Shown here one piece after another: positions 51,180 to 60,415 of a stretch of DNA of 64,000 bases; position 1 is the stretch's first letter; each line of letters begins with the position of its first letter. The notes beneath the pieces were generated by a model. That model saw only the letters and a program-made list of their open reading frames with translations. It did no database searches and was not told the DNA's origin. Both the position numbers and the translations under genes were made by a program. Origin of the DNA: RGIG5299 sp045542315 (lineage in GTDB: Bacteria > Bacillota > Clostridia > Oscillospirales > RGIG5299); assembly GCA_045542315.1 (NCBI GenBank), contig JAZQKU010000075.1, positions 1 through 64,000 on the forward strand. The letters are read 5' to 3'.

Positions 51180-51734
51180 TCAGATTACTATGACTAAGAT
51201 TCTCGCATCGTTTTCGTTTGCCGCCTTCATTGCGTGGGGATAGGAAGAGTCGAAATAAAGGCTGTCGCCCTCGTTTAAGATCATTTCCTTGCCGTCGATG
51301 CATATCTTGTAGCTGCCCTCGAGGCAGTAATGATATTCCTGACCCTTGTGAAAGTCGAAATGATATTCGGCCTTTCTTTTTTCACCGGGAATGGTGACCA
51401 AAAGGGGCTCTATCTTTCTGTCGGCAAAATGGCTTGCGAGATTCTGATAATGATACGCGTCGTTTCTGTCAACCGCGAGTCCTCTGCTTTTGCGGACTAC
51501 GGAGAAGTTGCGAAGCTTGGGCGTATCGCCTGTAAGAAGCTCCGTCATAGAAATCTTAAGCTCGTTACAGACGTTGTATAAAAGGCTCACCGGTATATCC
51601 TTTTCTCCGCTTTCATAGGCGAGATATTCTTCGGGAGCCAATCCCACTCGCACCGCTATTTCTTCGGGCGTTATATCGGAAAGCTCTCTCATAGCCTTCA
51701 TTCTCTCTGCGATTTCAAAATTTTTAACAGACAT
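51180..51734 (-). CDS. XRE-family regulator with cupin domain
   Basis: 184 residues; ATG 51734 chosen over a TTG at 51740 for spacing to AAAGGAGC. Helix-turn-helix at about 5-60 (MRELSDITPEEIAVRVGL, EEYLAYESGEKDIP) and a C-terminal cupin_2 domain at about 110-180 (EYHYCLEGSYKICIDGKEMILNEGDSLYFDSSYPH, split here as separate motif segments: HYCLEGSY, LNEGDSLYFD, YPHAMKA). Such proteins sense a small molecule in the cupin barrel and control neighbouring operons. Lying between the oxidoreductase and the synthetase genes, it probably regulates both. Confidence 0.88.
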   Translation of the reverse strand: MSVKNFEIAERMKAMRELSDITPEEIAVRVGLAPEEYLAYESGEKDIPVSLLYNVCNELKISMTELLTGDTPKLRNFSVVRKSRGLAVDRNDAYHYQNLASHFADRKIEPLLVTIPGEKRKAEYHFDFHKGQEYHYCLEGSYKICIDGKEMILNEGDSLYFDSSYPHAMKAANENDARILVIVI

Positions 51735-51769
51735 TGCCAAAAGCTCCTTTCGGATTTATTTGCGGCTTA

Positions 51770-52315
51770 TTATTCGGCGTAGTTATAGCCGATCTCGAAA
51801 GCCTTGTTGTTTCTCTCGGTAATTTCGGGAAGATTTTTCTTGTTGTTCTTCTCCAAGGCCTTCAAAACGGTTTCCTTGGGAAGGAAGGGATATTCCTTGC
51901 AGATCTTACCGAGCATGATGATATTTGCAAGTCCCTTGAGCCCGTTTTCGTTTGCAAGGCTCGTTGCGGGAATGTAGAAAACGCTTATATCGGTTCTCTC
52001 GGATTTTGAGGAAACGAGAGAGCTGTCGATAAAGGTGTAGCCGCCTGCTACGGTAGCCTTGTCGAATTTATCGAAGGAGGGCTGATTCATGACCACAAGA
52101 CAGGAGGGGGTAAGTACCTGGGGGGAGCCGATCTCCTCGTCGGATACGGTTACGGAGCAGTTACAGGTGCCGCCTCTCATTTCGGGGCCGTAGGAGGGAA
52201 GCCAGGAAAGCTCCTTGCCTTCAAGAAGACCCGAAACGGCGATTGCCTTTCCGAGGAAGAGTATGCCCTGACCGCCGAAGCCTGCAAGTAAGAAGGTATG
52301 AGTTGTATTATTCAT
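51770..52315 (-). CDS. 2-oxoacid:ferredoxin oxidoreductase gamma subunit
   Basis: 181 residues. Opens with F-L-L-A-G-F-G-G-Q-G-I-L-F (residues 8-20) and contains SYGPEMRGGTCNCSV (about 40-54), the pattern of the gamma domain of the POR/KOR/VOR family. With the alpha, beta and ferredoxin subunits encoded upstream it forms a thiamine-pyrophosphate enzyme that oxidatively decarboxylates a 2-oxoacid to acyl-CoA with ferredoxin as acceptor. Gap of 13 bases to the beta gene. Confidence 0.9.
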   Translation of the reverse strand: MNNTTHTFLLAGFGGQGILFLGKAIAVSGLLEGKELSWLPSYGPEMRGGTCNCSVTVSDEEIGSPQVLTPSCLVVMNQPSFDKFDKATVAGGYTFIDSSLVSSKSERTDISVFYIPATSLANENGLKGLANIIMLGKICKEYPFLPKETVLKALEKNNKKNLPEITERNNKAFEIGYNYAE

Positions 52316-52328
52316 TTTTATTTCCTCC

Positions 52329-53066
52329 TTATTCCTTATCCTTGTAGCAACCCAAGGGATAATAGGTTTCCATATTTTCCTTAAGCCACTTTATAGAGTC
52401 CTTGGGAGTCATGCCCCAGTTGGTGGGACAGGTCGAAAGAACCTCAACGAAGGAAAGACCCTTGCCTGCCTTCTGGGTTTCAAAAGCTTTTCTGATTGCC
52501 TTTTTGGCGTTCATAATGCCGGGAACGCCGTCGATGGCAACGCGCTCTGCGTAGGCAACGCCGTCAAGAGTTGCAAGCATTTCGCAAACTCTTATGGGGT
52601 AACCCTGAGTAGCAACGTTTCTTCCGTAGGGTGAGGTCTGGGTGACCTGACCGGGCAGGGTAGTGGGAGCCATCTGACCGCCGGTCATACCGTAGATGGC
52701 GTTGTTGATGAATATAACGGTGATATTCTCGCCTCTTGTGCCGACGTGAACGGTCTCGTTGGTGCCGATTGCGGCAAGGTCGCCGTCACCCTGATAGGTG
52801 AATACAAAGCGGTCGGGTCTTGCTCTCTTTACACCGGTTGCAACTGCGGGCGCTCTGCCGTGAGGAGCCTGGATAACGTCACAGTTGAAGTAATCGTATG
52901 CGAAAACGGAGCAGCCTACGGGTGCAACACCGATAGTCTCTCCCTCGATGCCCATTTCGTCAAGAACCTCGGCAACAAGACGGTGAACGATACCGTGGGT
53001 GCAGCCGGGGCAATAGTGAAGGGGCTTATCTGTAAGCGCGTGAGGCTTTTTGAATACAATAGCCAT
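52329..53066 (-). CDS. 2-oxoacid:ferredoxin oxidoreductase beta subunit
   Basis: 245 residues. TPP-binding subunit: H-Y-C-P-G-C-T-H-G near residue 17, G-D-G-D-L-A-A-I-G (about 95-103) and N-N-A-I-Y-G-M-T-G-G-Q (about 125-135). These hold the Mg-pyrophosphate and thiazole. Its start overlaps the alpha-subunit stop by one base (TAATG). The absence of an extended iron-sulfur domain means electrons leave through the separate ferredoxin subunit. Confidence 0.92.
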   Translation of the reverse strand: MAIVFKKPHALTDKPLHYCPGCTHGIVHRLVAEVLDEMGIEGETIGVAPVGCSVFAYDYFNCDVIQAPHGRAPAVATGVKRARPDRFVFTYQGDGDLAAIGTNETVHVGTRGENITVIFINNAIYGMTGGQMAPTTLPGQVTQTSPYGRNVATQGYPIRVCEMLATLDGVAYAERVAIDGVPGIMNAKKAIRKAFETQKAGKGLSFVEVLSTCPTNWGMTPKDSIKWLKENMETYYPLGCYKDKE

Positions 53067-54127
53067 TATTTGTTACCTCCGTTAAGTCTTACTATTTCGT
53101 TGAAGATCTCGTCGGTGGTGGGAACCATACCGCCGGTACGTCCGAAAAATTCAACGGGAGCCTTGAACTCCGAAGCGAGCTTTACGTCCTCGACCATCTG
53201 ACCCATTGAAAGCTCAACGGTAAGGAAAGCCTTTACGTTGTCTGCGGCTTCTCTGATAGCGTCGGAGGGGAAGGGCCAAAGGGTGATGGGACGGATAAGG
53301 CCTGCCTTGATACCTGCGGCTCTTGCGTTTCTTACCGCACTCTTTGCAACACGGGCGGCAATGCCGTAGGCAACTACGATGACCTCTGCGTCGTCGGTCA
53401 TAAACTTCTCAACGCGGGTCTCGGTCTTTTTGATCTCTTCGTATTTTTCAAATCTCTCTTTAACGATTCTCTCAAGCTCGTCGGGCTGAATGTAGAGAGA
53501 GTTTACTATGTTGTGAGCTCTCTTGTTCTCGTGGCCGTTGGTTGCCCAGGGCTTTTCGGGAGGAGTTATCTCCTTATCCTCGAAAACAACGGGCTCCATC
53601 ATCTGACCGAGTGCACCGTCGCCGAGAATCATCGCGGGCATACGGTATTTGTCGGCAAGATCAAAGGCGTCGGTAACGAGAGTTACCATCTCCTGAACGG
53701 AGGCGGGAGCGAAAACGAGCATGTGCGCGTCACCGTGACCGGGAGAACGGGTTGCCTGGAAATAGTCTGCCTGAGAGGGCTGAATGCCGCCGAGACCGGG
53801 GCCGCCTCTCTGGATGTTGAGGATTACGCAGGGAAGGTCAGAACCGATTATGTAGGAAATGGCCTCCTGCTTGAGGGAGATGCCGGGGGAGGAGGACGAG
53901 GTCATCGTTCTCACACCTGCGCTTGCGGCGCCGAGAACCATATTTGCGGCGGCGATTTCACTTTCCGCCTGAAGAAAAACACCGCCTATTTTAGGCATCT
54001 TTTTTGCCATATAAGCGGAAACCTCTGTTTGAGGAGTGATGGGGTAACCGAAGAAATGCTTGCAGCCTGCTCTTATAGCGGCCTCGGCAATAGCTTCGTT
54101 ACCCTTCATAAGTACTTTTTCAGCCAT
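53066..54127 (-). CDS. 2-oxoacid:ferredoxin oxidoreductase alpha subunit (VorB-like)
   Basis: 353 residues. Characteristic GNEAIAEAAIRAGCKHFFGYPITPQ-type opening, seen here as G-N-E-A-I-A and F-G-Y-P-I-T-P-Q-T-E-V (about 27-37), S-S-S-S-P-G-I-S-L-K-Q-E (about 77-88) and NIQRGGPGLGG (about 103-113). The subunit order and size fit the 2-oxoisovalerate or 2-oxoglutarate branch (VOR/KOR) rather than pyruvate; a substrate assignment is not certain. Preceded by the ferredoxin gene (13-base gap). Confidence 0.92.
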   Translation of the reverse strand: MAEKVLMKGNEAIAEAAIRAGCKHFFGYPITPQTEVSAYMAKKMPKIGGVFLQAESEIAAANMVLGAASAGVRTMTSSSSPGISLKQEAISYIIGSDLPCVILNIQRGGPGLGGIQPSQADYFQATRSPGHGDAHMLVFAPASVQEMVTLVTDAFDLADKYRMPAMILGDGALGQMMEPVVFEDKEITPPEKPWATNGHENKRAHNIVNSLYIQPDELERIVKERFEKYEEIKKTETRVEKFMTDDAEVIVVAYGIAARVAKSAVRNARAAGIKAGLIRPITLWPFPSDAIREAADNVKAFLTVELSMGQMVEDVKLASEFKAPVEFFGRTGGMVPTTDEIFNEIVRLNGGNK

Positions 54128-54140
54128 TTTGATCTTCCTT

Positions 54141-54356
54141 TCAGTTCTTCTCGACGGTGATTACACAGTCGGGGCACATTCTTGCACACATTGCGCAGGC
54201 AATACATTTTGCCATATCCTCATCGGATACCTCCGCAACGTTGTAGCCCTTCGCGTTAAGCTTGTCGGGATTGAGCTTTACGATTTTTTTGGGACAGGCT
54301 TCCTCGCAAAGACCGCAGCCCTTGCAAAGCTCTGTTTTAAACGTAACTTTATTCAT
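54141..54356 (-). CDS. 2x[4Fe-4S] ferredoxin subunit of the oxidoreductase
   Basis: 71 residues with two cysteine clusters, C-K-G-C-G-L-C-E-E-A-C-P (about 11-22) and C-I-A-C-A-M-C-A-R-M-C-P (about 51-62), each of the C-x2-C-x2-C-x3-C-P type. This is the delta subunit that takes electrons from the TPP centre. AGGAGG ribosome site; 12 bases after the P-loop ATPase gene. Confidence 0.93.
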   Translation of the reverse strand: MNKVTFKTELCKGCGLCEEACPKKIVKLNPDKLNAKGYNVAEVSDEDMAKCIACAMCARMCPDCVITVEKN

Positions 54357-54368
54357 TATAGGTACCTC

Positions 54369-55028
54369 CTAAAAAAGTCTTTTTGTGTATATTGCTATGG
54401 GGAGAATATCTCCGAGCTTTTCTTTTTCATCATCGGAAAGGGTATTATATACCTCTTCCTTTACCGCCGTGTATAAAAGCGGCTTGCCCGAAAGGCGAGA
54501 GACCTCTTTTGCATAGTCGGCGGAATCGGTTACCGTTTTCGCGTCGGTATCCTCGCCGAGCGACGAGGTGTTTACTATTCCCGTTACCTTAAGCCGTGAC
54601 GTTGCCTCGATGGCTTTGATCATTTCGGCGGCGTCATCGGGTGTTTTCGTAAAGGGACGGTAGCGGCTTATCACACATATCATCTCGTAGCCCGATTCGG
54701 CTATCTTTCCCGCATAACGCCCCAAAACGATGGCTCCGTCATCATCGCCTCCGATGTCGAGGAATGCGTTTCCGTCGTAGCGGAAAAGCTTTTCAACCTC
54801 GGGCGGCAGATAGACCGATTCGAGATTGGAGTTTGCACCGTAGGGAATTACCGCCTCTATTCCCAGCTCGTTTAAGAGGGGAAGAGAATCGGCGGTGCGG
54901 AAAAATGGGTTTACGATGTCAAGGTCGGCAATGGCGGTCTTCACACCGCTTTTTGCCGAATTTACGGCAAGGTTTACCGCAAGGGTGGTCTTACCGCTTC
55001 CGTAGTGACCGGTTATAATCGTGAGCAT
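54369..55028 (-). CDS. P-loop ATPase, MinD/CobQ-like
   Basis: 219 residues. Deviant Walker A G-H-Y-G-S-G-K-T-T (about 7-15) and D-L-D-I-V-N-P (about 36-42) mark a SIMIBI-class MinD/CobQ/Mrp-type ATPase; a switch-like FLDIGGDDDG follows (about 89-98). Iron-sulfur carrier cysteines of Mrp are absent. Its place immediately before the ferredoxin gene suggests a role in assembling or regulating the oxidoreductase, but this is inference from context alone. AAGGA ribosome site. Confidence 0.8.
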   Translation of the reverse strand: MLTIITGHYGSGKTTLAVNLAVNSAKSGVKTAIADLDIVNPFFRTADSLPLLNELGIEAVIPYGANSNLESVYLPPEVEKLFRYDGNAFLDIGGDDDGAIVLGRYAGKIAESGYEMICVISRYRPFTKTPDDAAEMIKAIEATSRLKVTGIVNTSSLGEDTDAKTVTDSADYAKEVSRLSGKPLLYTAVKEEVYNTLSDDEKEKLGDILPIAIYTKRLF

Positions 55029-55052
55029 AACAAATCCTTCTTTAAACAGTAA

Positions 55053-55076
55053 AAAGCCCGTTTGTTAAAAACGGGC
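55053..55076 (-). terminator. Terminator of the HPr-like gene
   Basis: GCCCGTTT / AAACGGGC hairpin; on the minus strand it is followed by TTTTTAC. It lies between the HPr-like gene and the P-loop ATPase gene, implying a separate or partly read-through transcript for the oxidoreductase operon. Confidence 0.75.
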
Positions 55077-55092
55077 AGTTTTGAAATGACCG

Positions 55093-55359
55093 TTATTTCG
55101 ATTCGAGACCGTTTAAAATAAGCTCACAGAGAGCGTCAACAGCGGCTTCTTCATCAACGCCGTTTGCAACAATATTGATCTCCATGCCCTTGACAACGCC
55201 GAGCGACAAAACGCCGAGCAAGCTCTTTGCGTTAACTCTTCTGCCGTCGCGTAAAATGTCGATATTCGACTTGAACTCGTTGGCTTTCTGGATAAAATAG
55301 GTTGCGGGACGGGCGTGAAGCCCGTAGGGATGATCAACAATAATTTTTCTTGATGTCAT
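55093..55359 (-). CDS. HPr-family phosphocarrier protein
   Basis: 88 residues from ATG 55359 with AAAGGTGG in front; an upstream start would include promoter sequence. P-Y-G-L-H-A-R-P-A holds the phosphorylatable His (about residue 15) and NAKSLLGVLSLGV holds the regulatory Ser46-type serine. It can carry phosphate in the PTS or act in catabolite control, like Crh/HPr. No PTS enzyme I gene is adjacent, and whether this is the main HPr cannot be told. Confidence 0.9.
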   Translation of the reverse strand: MTSRKIIVDHPYGLHARPATYFIQKANEFKSNIDILRDGRRVNAKSLLGVLSLGVVKGMEINIVANGVDEEAAVDALCELILNGLESK

Positions 55360-55400
55360 TTCATTACCACCTTTAAGAAATAGATATTTTCTTATATTAA

Positions 55401-55430
55401 AGTATAACATATTAAACCATAAATTTGCAA
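55401..55430 (-). promoter_or_regulatory. Promoter of the HPr-like gene
   Basis: On the minus strand TTGCAA (55425-55430), 18-base spacer, TATACT (55401-55406). Confidence 0.65.
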
Positions 55431-56090
55431 GTATTATTTTGTATTTTTTTCACATTTATAAACAACCCGTTTTGTGCAATTTGACAAAATTCGAGTATTA
55501 CAAGTTTAAGGGGGCGGAAAAAGAGAAAAGCTGCGGTGGTTTTTTGCGCTTCGCAGCGGTGAATTTTTCGCTACGCGGAGGGCGCATTTTCTTTCCCACT
55601 TACGCCGCTTATGCTCCCCTTTTCGGGGAGATGAGAAAAGGGGAAAAAGAATCTTTTTAAGGGGAGGTTTCCCCTATGCTCGCGAGAATAAAAAAGATAC
55701 AAGCCGCCTTCCGCTTAAGCGAAATGCAAACGTCGCTTCGCTCCCTTTGCTATTTCTTATGCGTAAGGTAAGAACTCACAAAACCAAAGGCTCTTGCCTC
55801 GCTCGCATCTACCCCTCTTTTGGTGCGCGTCCACACTCGGTTAGTTGCCCGAGGGGAAGCTCCCCCTCAATAAAGGATCTTCTTTTCCCATTTCTTGTAT
55901 CCCTACAAGAAATGGGCGCCCCGCGCGCAAGCGGAGTAAAAACAGAGCCCCCACAGCCTTGCGCGGGAAGGAAAGAAGAAAAACAGCGCGCGTAAAACGG
56001 GAAAAACCGCTCGAAAAGCCATTTTAATTAATAAAAATTCTATTTCTGAAAATTTTTTGAAAAAATTTTTTTTGAAATTAAAAAATGTGC
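55431..56090. other. Hairpin-rich non-coding region
   Basis: About 660 bases with no convincing gene; the open frames present lack ribosome sites and have low-complexity Arg/Pro/Lys products. It contains a perfect 13-bp stem, CCCATTTCTTGTA / TACAAGAAATGGG (55887-55916), GAGGGG / CCCCTC at about 55852-55868, and AGGGGA / TCCCCT at about 55663-55677. It may be a decayed repeat element. Confidence 0.5.
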
Positions 56091-56119
56091 TTGACATATT
56101 GAAAAATCTGTGGTATTAT
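56091..56119 (+). promoter_or_regulatory. rpoBC promoter
   Basis: TTGACA at 56091-56096, 17-base spacer, TATTAT at 56114-56119. The leader to the rpoB start is about 175 nt. Confidence 0.85.
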
Positions 56120-56299
56120 TGTAAAATCCCATAAAATGCAATATAATGCCCATTTGTGCCCGAAAAAAGCGCAAATGTTTTGGGAAAAGACAAAAAATGC
56201 GAGTGTTTCAACGCTGTTTTTCAAAAACCTGAAAAACCCCGAAACCCGCGCCATTGCTTGTTTTACAAAGAATTTTTTATAAACGGAGCTGAAGAACTG

Positions 56300-59200
56300 A
56301 TGGCAAAAGCGAAGGAACAGCCGATATCTAAAATGGACCCGGCTGCAGTCGGCGCAAAATTCGTCCAGTTAGGCAAAAACACAAGGGTAAGTTTTTCGAA
56401 AATTGAAGAAATTCACGAAATGCCTCATCTCATTGAGGTACAGAAAAACTCCTACAAGTGGTTTTTGGAGGAAGGTCTTGCAGAGGTGCTCAAGGATGCA
56501 TCTCCCGTTCGCGACCACGCCGAGAACTACGAGATCGTTTACAAGAACGTAACTATCTCCGACACCCCCAAGTACACCATTGAGGAGTGCAAGGAGAGGG
56601 ACGCGACCTACAACACCGCTCTCAAAATGACGATCGGTCTTCGTAAGCTTGAGACCGGCGAGGAGATCGAGCAGGAGATTTTCGTAGGCGAGATCCCGAA
56701 GATGACCGAAACGGGTACCTTTATCATCAACGGTGCGGAGCGCGTTGTCGTTTCGCAGCTTATCCGTTCCCCCGGTATCTATTTCAACTATGAGTACGAT
56801 AAAGACGGCAACCGTCTTTACAGCGGTACCATCAACCCCTCGAGAGGTCCTTGGGTAGAGTATGAGTCCGACACCACAGGCGCTCTTTGGGTAAGAGTTG
56901 ATAAAAACAGAAAGATCCCCGCAACGAGCCTTATGAGAATGCTCGGCGTTACCACCGACGAGGAGCTTATCGAGAAGTACGGCAAGAGCCCGATCCTCGA
57001 CTCCACCATTGAGAAGGACCCCGCAAACGATAAGCTTATCGGTGCGGAGGAGAATATGGGTCTTAACCCCTATCAGCTTTCCATTATAGAGCTTTACAAA
57101 AAGCTCCGTCCGGGTGAGCCCCCCACGATAGAAAGCGCGGAGAACCATATCAGAAATATGTTCTTCACCAAGCGCTCCTACGACCTCTCCAGAGTAGGCC
57201 GTTATAAATACAATAAAAAGCTTGCACTTGCAAAGCGCGTAAGAAACCACACTCTTGCACGTCCCGCAGTAAATCCCTTTACCGGCGAGATTCTCTTTGA
57301 AGCAGGCACCAAGCTTTCCTACGACGACGGACTTGCACTTGAGGCAAACGGCGTAAACGAGGTATATCTCGCAGTCAAGGGTCCCGACGGCGAGGACAGA
57401 GAGCAGGTAGTATTCGGCAACAATATGATCGATATGTCGGTATTCACCGGAATCGACGCCGATACACTTAAAGCGGCAGGAATCAATGAAAAGGTAAGAA
57501 TAAACGTGCTTCGCTCTATCCTTGAGGGCGCAACCACCATCGTTCTTTGCCTTGACGACGATAAAGACAGAGATAAGATAATCGCAACCGACCTTTACAC
57601 CGTTGAAAAGACGGTCAAGGCAGTTGCGGGCGTTCCCTATGTACTCGTCCGCCGTCGCGGCGAGAAGGACCGCACCGACGGTAAGAAGAAGACCATCATC
57701 GAGATCGAGACCCCCATGCTCGAGGAGAGCGTAAAGCAGGAGGTAATCAAGGCCGTTTCGGAGAAATACCGCCTTTCCAAGAAGGATCAGCGTTGGCTCC
57801 GTGACGTTTCCGATACTCTTCCCGCCGAGGGCACCGACGCTATAATCGACGCCGCAAAGAAGAGAGTTTCCGAGCTTATCCCGATGCACGTTATCGAGGA
57901 GGACCTCATCGCTTCCTTCAACTACGTTCTCGGCCTTGAATACGGCGTAGGTCAGACCGACGATATCGACCATCTCGGAAACCGCCGCATCAGAAGCGTC
58001 GGCGAGCTTTTGCAGAACCAGTTCAGAATCGGCTTTGCAAAGGTTGAGAGAAACGTTAAGGAAAAGTTAAACGTTCCCGATGCAGATCTCACTCCCACCG
58101 CGATCGTAAATACCAGACCCATTATCGGCTCGGTCAAGGAATTTTTCGGATCCTCGCCCCTTTCTCAGTTTATGGATCAGAACAACCCCCTTGCAGAGCT
58201 TACCCATAAGAGACGTCTTTCGGCTCTCGGCCCCGGCGGTCTTACCAGAGACAGAGCGGGCTTCGAGGTTCGTGACGTTCACTACACCCATTACGGACGT
58301 ATGTGTCCTATCGAAACGCCTGAAGGTCCCAACATCGGTCTTATCTCCTATATTTCCGGTTTCGCCCGCATAAACGAATACGGCTTTATCGAGGCTCCCT
58401 ACCGCAAGATAGATAAGGTAAATAAGCAGATAACCGATGAGATCGAATATATGACCGCAGACGTTGAGGACGAATATATCGTTGCACAGGCTAACGAGCC
58501 CATCGTCAACGGATATTTCGCAAACAACAGAGTTTCGGGCCGTTACCGCGATACCTTCGTTGAAATTTCGCCCGACAAGGTAGATTATATCGATATTTCA
58601 CCGAAGATGGTCGTTTCCATAGCAACCGCTATGATACCCTTCCTTGAAAACGACGACGCAAACCGTGCACTCATGGGCGCGAACATGCAGCGTCAGGCAG
58701 TTCCGCTTCTCGTAACCGAAAGCCCCATCGTCGGTACCGGTATGGAATATAAGGCAGCGCACGACTCGGGCGTTTGCATTCTCGCGGAGGACGACGGCGT
58801 CGTTCTCAAGTCGGCAGCGGATTCCATCACCGTAAAATACGATACTCTCGGCATCAAGACTTATAAGCTTACCAAGTTTATGCGCTCCAACCAGGGCACC
58901 TGCATAAACCAGAAGACGATAGTCGATAACGGTCAGAGAATCGCGAAGGACGACGTACTTGCCGACGGTGCCTCCACCGATAACGGCGAGATCGCACTCG
59001 GTAAGAACGTTCTTATCGGATTTATGACCTGGGAAGGCTACAACTACGAAGACGCAGTTTTGCTTAACGAGCGCCTTGTAAAAGAGGACGTTTACACCTC
59101 TATCCATATAGAAGAATATCCCATTGAGCTTCGCGAGACCAAGCTCGGTCCGGAGGAGATCACGAGAGAGATCCCCAACGTAAGCGAAGACGCTCTTAAA

Positions 59201-60400
59201 GACCTTGACGAGCACGGTATCATCAGAATCGGCGCAGAGGTAAGAGCAGGAGATATTCTCGTAGGTAAGGTCACCCCGAAGGGCGAGACCGAGCTTACCG
59301 CAGAGGAAAAGCTCCTTCGCGCAATATTCGGCGAGAAGGCAAGAGAGGTAAGAGATACCTCACTCCGCATTCCTCACGGCGAATCGGGTATAGTAGTTGA
59401 CGTTAAGATATTTACCCGCGAAAACTGCAGCGAGCTTTCTCCCGGCGTACAGGAAAAGGTTTGCGTTTACATCGCTCAGAAGAGAAAGATCTCCGTTGGC
59501 GATAAAATGGCGGGCCGTCACGGTAACAAGGGTGTTATTTCGAGAATCCTTCCTCAGGAGGATATGCCCTTCCTTCCCAACGGTCAGCCCCTTGATATAG
59601 TTCTTAACCCCCTTGGCGTTCCCTCACGTATGAACATCGGTCAGGTTCTCGAGGTTCACCTCGGCTACGCCGCAAAGGCGCTCGGCTGGAAGATCATGAC
59701 CCCCGTATTCGACGGCGCTCACGAGCAGGATATCTCCAAGTGTCTTGAGCTTGCGGGCTATGACAAGAGCGGTAAGACCGTTCTTTACGACGGACGTACC
59801 GGCGAAGCCTTCGACGGCCCCGTAACCGTTGGTTATATGTACTACCTCAAGCTTGCTCACCTTGTTGACGATAAGATCCACGCCCGTTCCACCGGTCCCT
59901 ACTCGCTCGTAACTCAGCAGCCTCTCGGAGGTAAAGCGCAGTTCGGCGGTCAGCGTTTCGGTGAAATGGAGGTTTGGGCACTTGAAGCTTACGGTGCGGC
60001 TTACACCCTTCAGGAGATACTCACCGTCAAGTCTGACGACGTTATCGGCCGTGTAAAGACCTACGAGTCGATACTCAAGGGCCAGAACGTTCCCACTCCC
60101 GGAATTCCCGAGTCGTTTAAGGTGCTTGTAAAAGAGCTTCAGTCTCTTGCACTTGACGTCAAGGTTCTTGACGGAAACGACGAACCCGTTGATATAGCCA
60201 CCAACTTTGATAAGGAAGAGGATACTCCCACCGCAATAAGCAAGAGCATCAACTTCGATGCCGACATCGTTGCGGACGACGATGAGATCAGGCAAAACTA
60301 CCTCATCGAGGACGAAAACGGCGACCTTATTGAAGAAGAGTACGTAATGGAAACCGAATCGGATATGGATATGATGTCCGACGAATCGGATTATAACTAA
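56300..60400 (+). CDS. rpoB: DNA-directed RNA polymerase subunit beta
   Basis: 1366 residues from ATG 56300 (MAKAKEQPISKMDP); a longer open frame to 56156 reads through the leader with no family similarity. The conserved N-terminal R-V-S-F-S-K-I-E-E-I, the rifampicin-region S-Q-F-M-D-Q-N-N-P-L-A-E-L-T-H-K-R-R (about residues 620-640), M-C-P-I-E-T-P-E-G-P-N-I-G-L and the C-terminal G-R-H-G-N-K-G-V (about 1071) and GQRFGEMEVWALEAYGAA segments are all present. The serine following the loop histidine is the expected susceptible-type rifampicin pocket. Acidic tail. rpoC follows after 15 bases. The ribosomal L10/L12 genes usually upstream are absent. Confidence 0.97.
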   Translation: MAKAKEQPISKMDPAAVGAKFVQLGKNTRVSFSKIEEIHEMPHLIEVQKNSYKWFLEEGLAEVLKDASPVRDHAENYEIVYKNVTISDTPKYTIEECKERDATYNTALKMTIGLRKLETGEEIEQEIFVGEIPKMTETGTFIINGAERVVVSQLIRSPGIYFNYEYDKDGNRLYSGTINPSRGPWVEYESDTTGALWVRVDKNRKIPATSLMRMLGVTTDEELIEKYGKSPILDSTIEKDPANDKLIGAEENMGLNPYQLSIIELYKKLRPGEPPTIESAENHIRNMFFTKRSYDLSRVGRYKYNKKLALAKRVRNHTLARPAVNPFTGEILFEAGTKLSYDDGLALEANGVNEVYLAVKGPDGEDREQVVFGNNMIDMSVFTGIDADTLKAAGINEKVRINVLRSILEGATTIVLCLDDDKDRDKIIATDLYTVEKTVKAVAGVPYVLVRRRGEKDRTDGKKKTIIEIETPMLEESVKQEVIKAVSEKYRLSKKDQRWLRDVSDTLPAEGTDAIIDAAKKRVSELIPMHVIEEDLIASFNYVLGLEYGVGQTDDIDHLGNRRIRSVGELLQNQFRIGFAKVERNVKEKLNVPDADLTPTAIVNTRPIIGSVKEFFGSSPLSQFMDQNNPLAELTHKRRLSALGPGGLTRDRAGFEVRDVHYTHYGRMCPIETPEGPNIGLISYISGFARINEYGFIEAPYRKIDKVNKQITDEIEYMTADVEDEYIVAQANEPIVNGYFANNRVSGRYRDTFVEISPDKVDYIDISPKMVVSIATAMIPFLENDDANRALMGANMQRQAVPLLVTESPIVGTGMEYKAAHDSGVCILAEDDGVVLKSAADSITVKYDTLGIKTYKLTKFMRSNQGTCINQKTIVDNGQRIAKDDVLADGASTDNGEIALGKNVLIGFMTWEGYNYEDAVLLNERLVKEDVYTSIHIEEYPIELRETKLGPEEITREIPNVSEDALKDLDEHGIIRIGAEVRAGDILVGKVTPKGETELTAEEKLLRAIFGEKAREVRDTSLRIPHGESGIVVDVKIFTRENCSELSPGVQEKVCVYIAQKRKISVGDKMAGRHGNKGVISRILPQEDMPFLPNGQPLDIVLNPLGVPSRMNIGQVLEVHLGYAAKALGWKIMTPVFDGAHEQDISKCLELAGYDKSGKTVLYDGRTGEAFDGPVTVGYMYYLKLAHLVDDKIHARSTGPYSLVTQQPLGGKAQFGGQRFGEMEVWALEAYGAAYTLQEILTVKSDDVIGRVKTYESILKGQNVPTPGIPESFKVLVKELQSLALDVKVLDGNDEPVDIATNFDKEEDTPTAISKSINFDADIVADDDEIRQNYLIEDENGDLIEEEYVMETESDMDMMSDESDYN

Positions 60401-60415
60401 GGAGGGCAATGAACA

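Noticed and set aside
53513..54160. Plus-strand open frame opposite the oxidoreductase alpha subunit
   Set aside because: Shadow of a well-conserved subunit.
55747..55995. Plus-strand open frame in the spacer upstream of rpoB
   Set aside because: No ribosome site, Arg/Pro/Lys low-complexity product, and a perfect hairpin lies inside it.
56369..57973. Long open frame on the minus strand inside rpoB (534 codons)
   Set aside because: It is the antisense shadow of rpoB, arising from its codon bias; no ribosome site and no domain.
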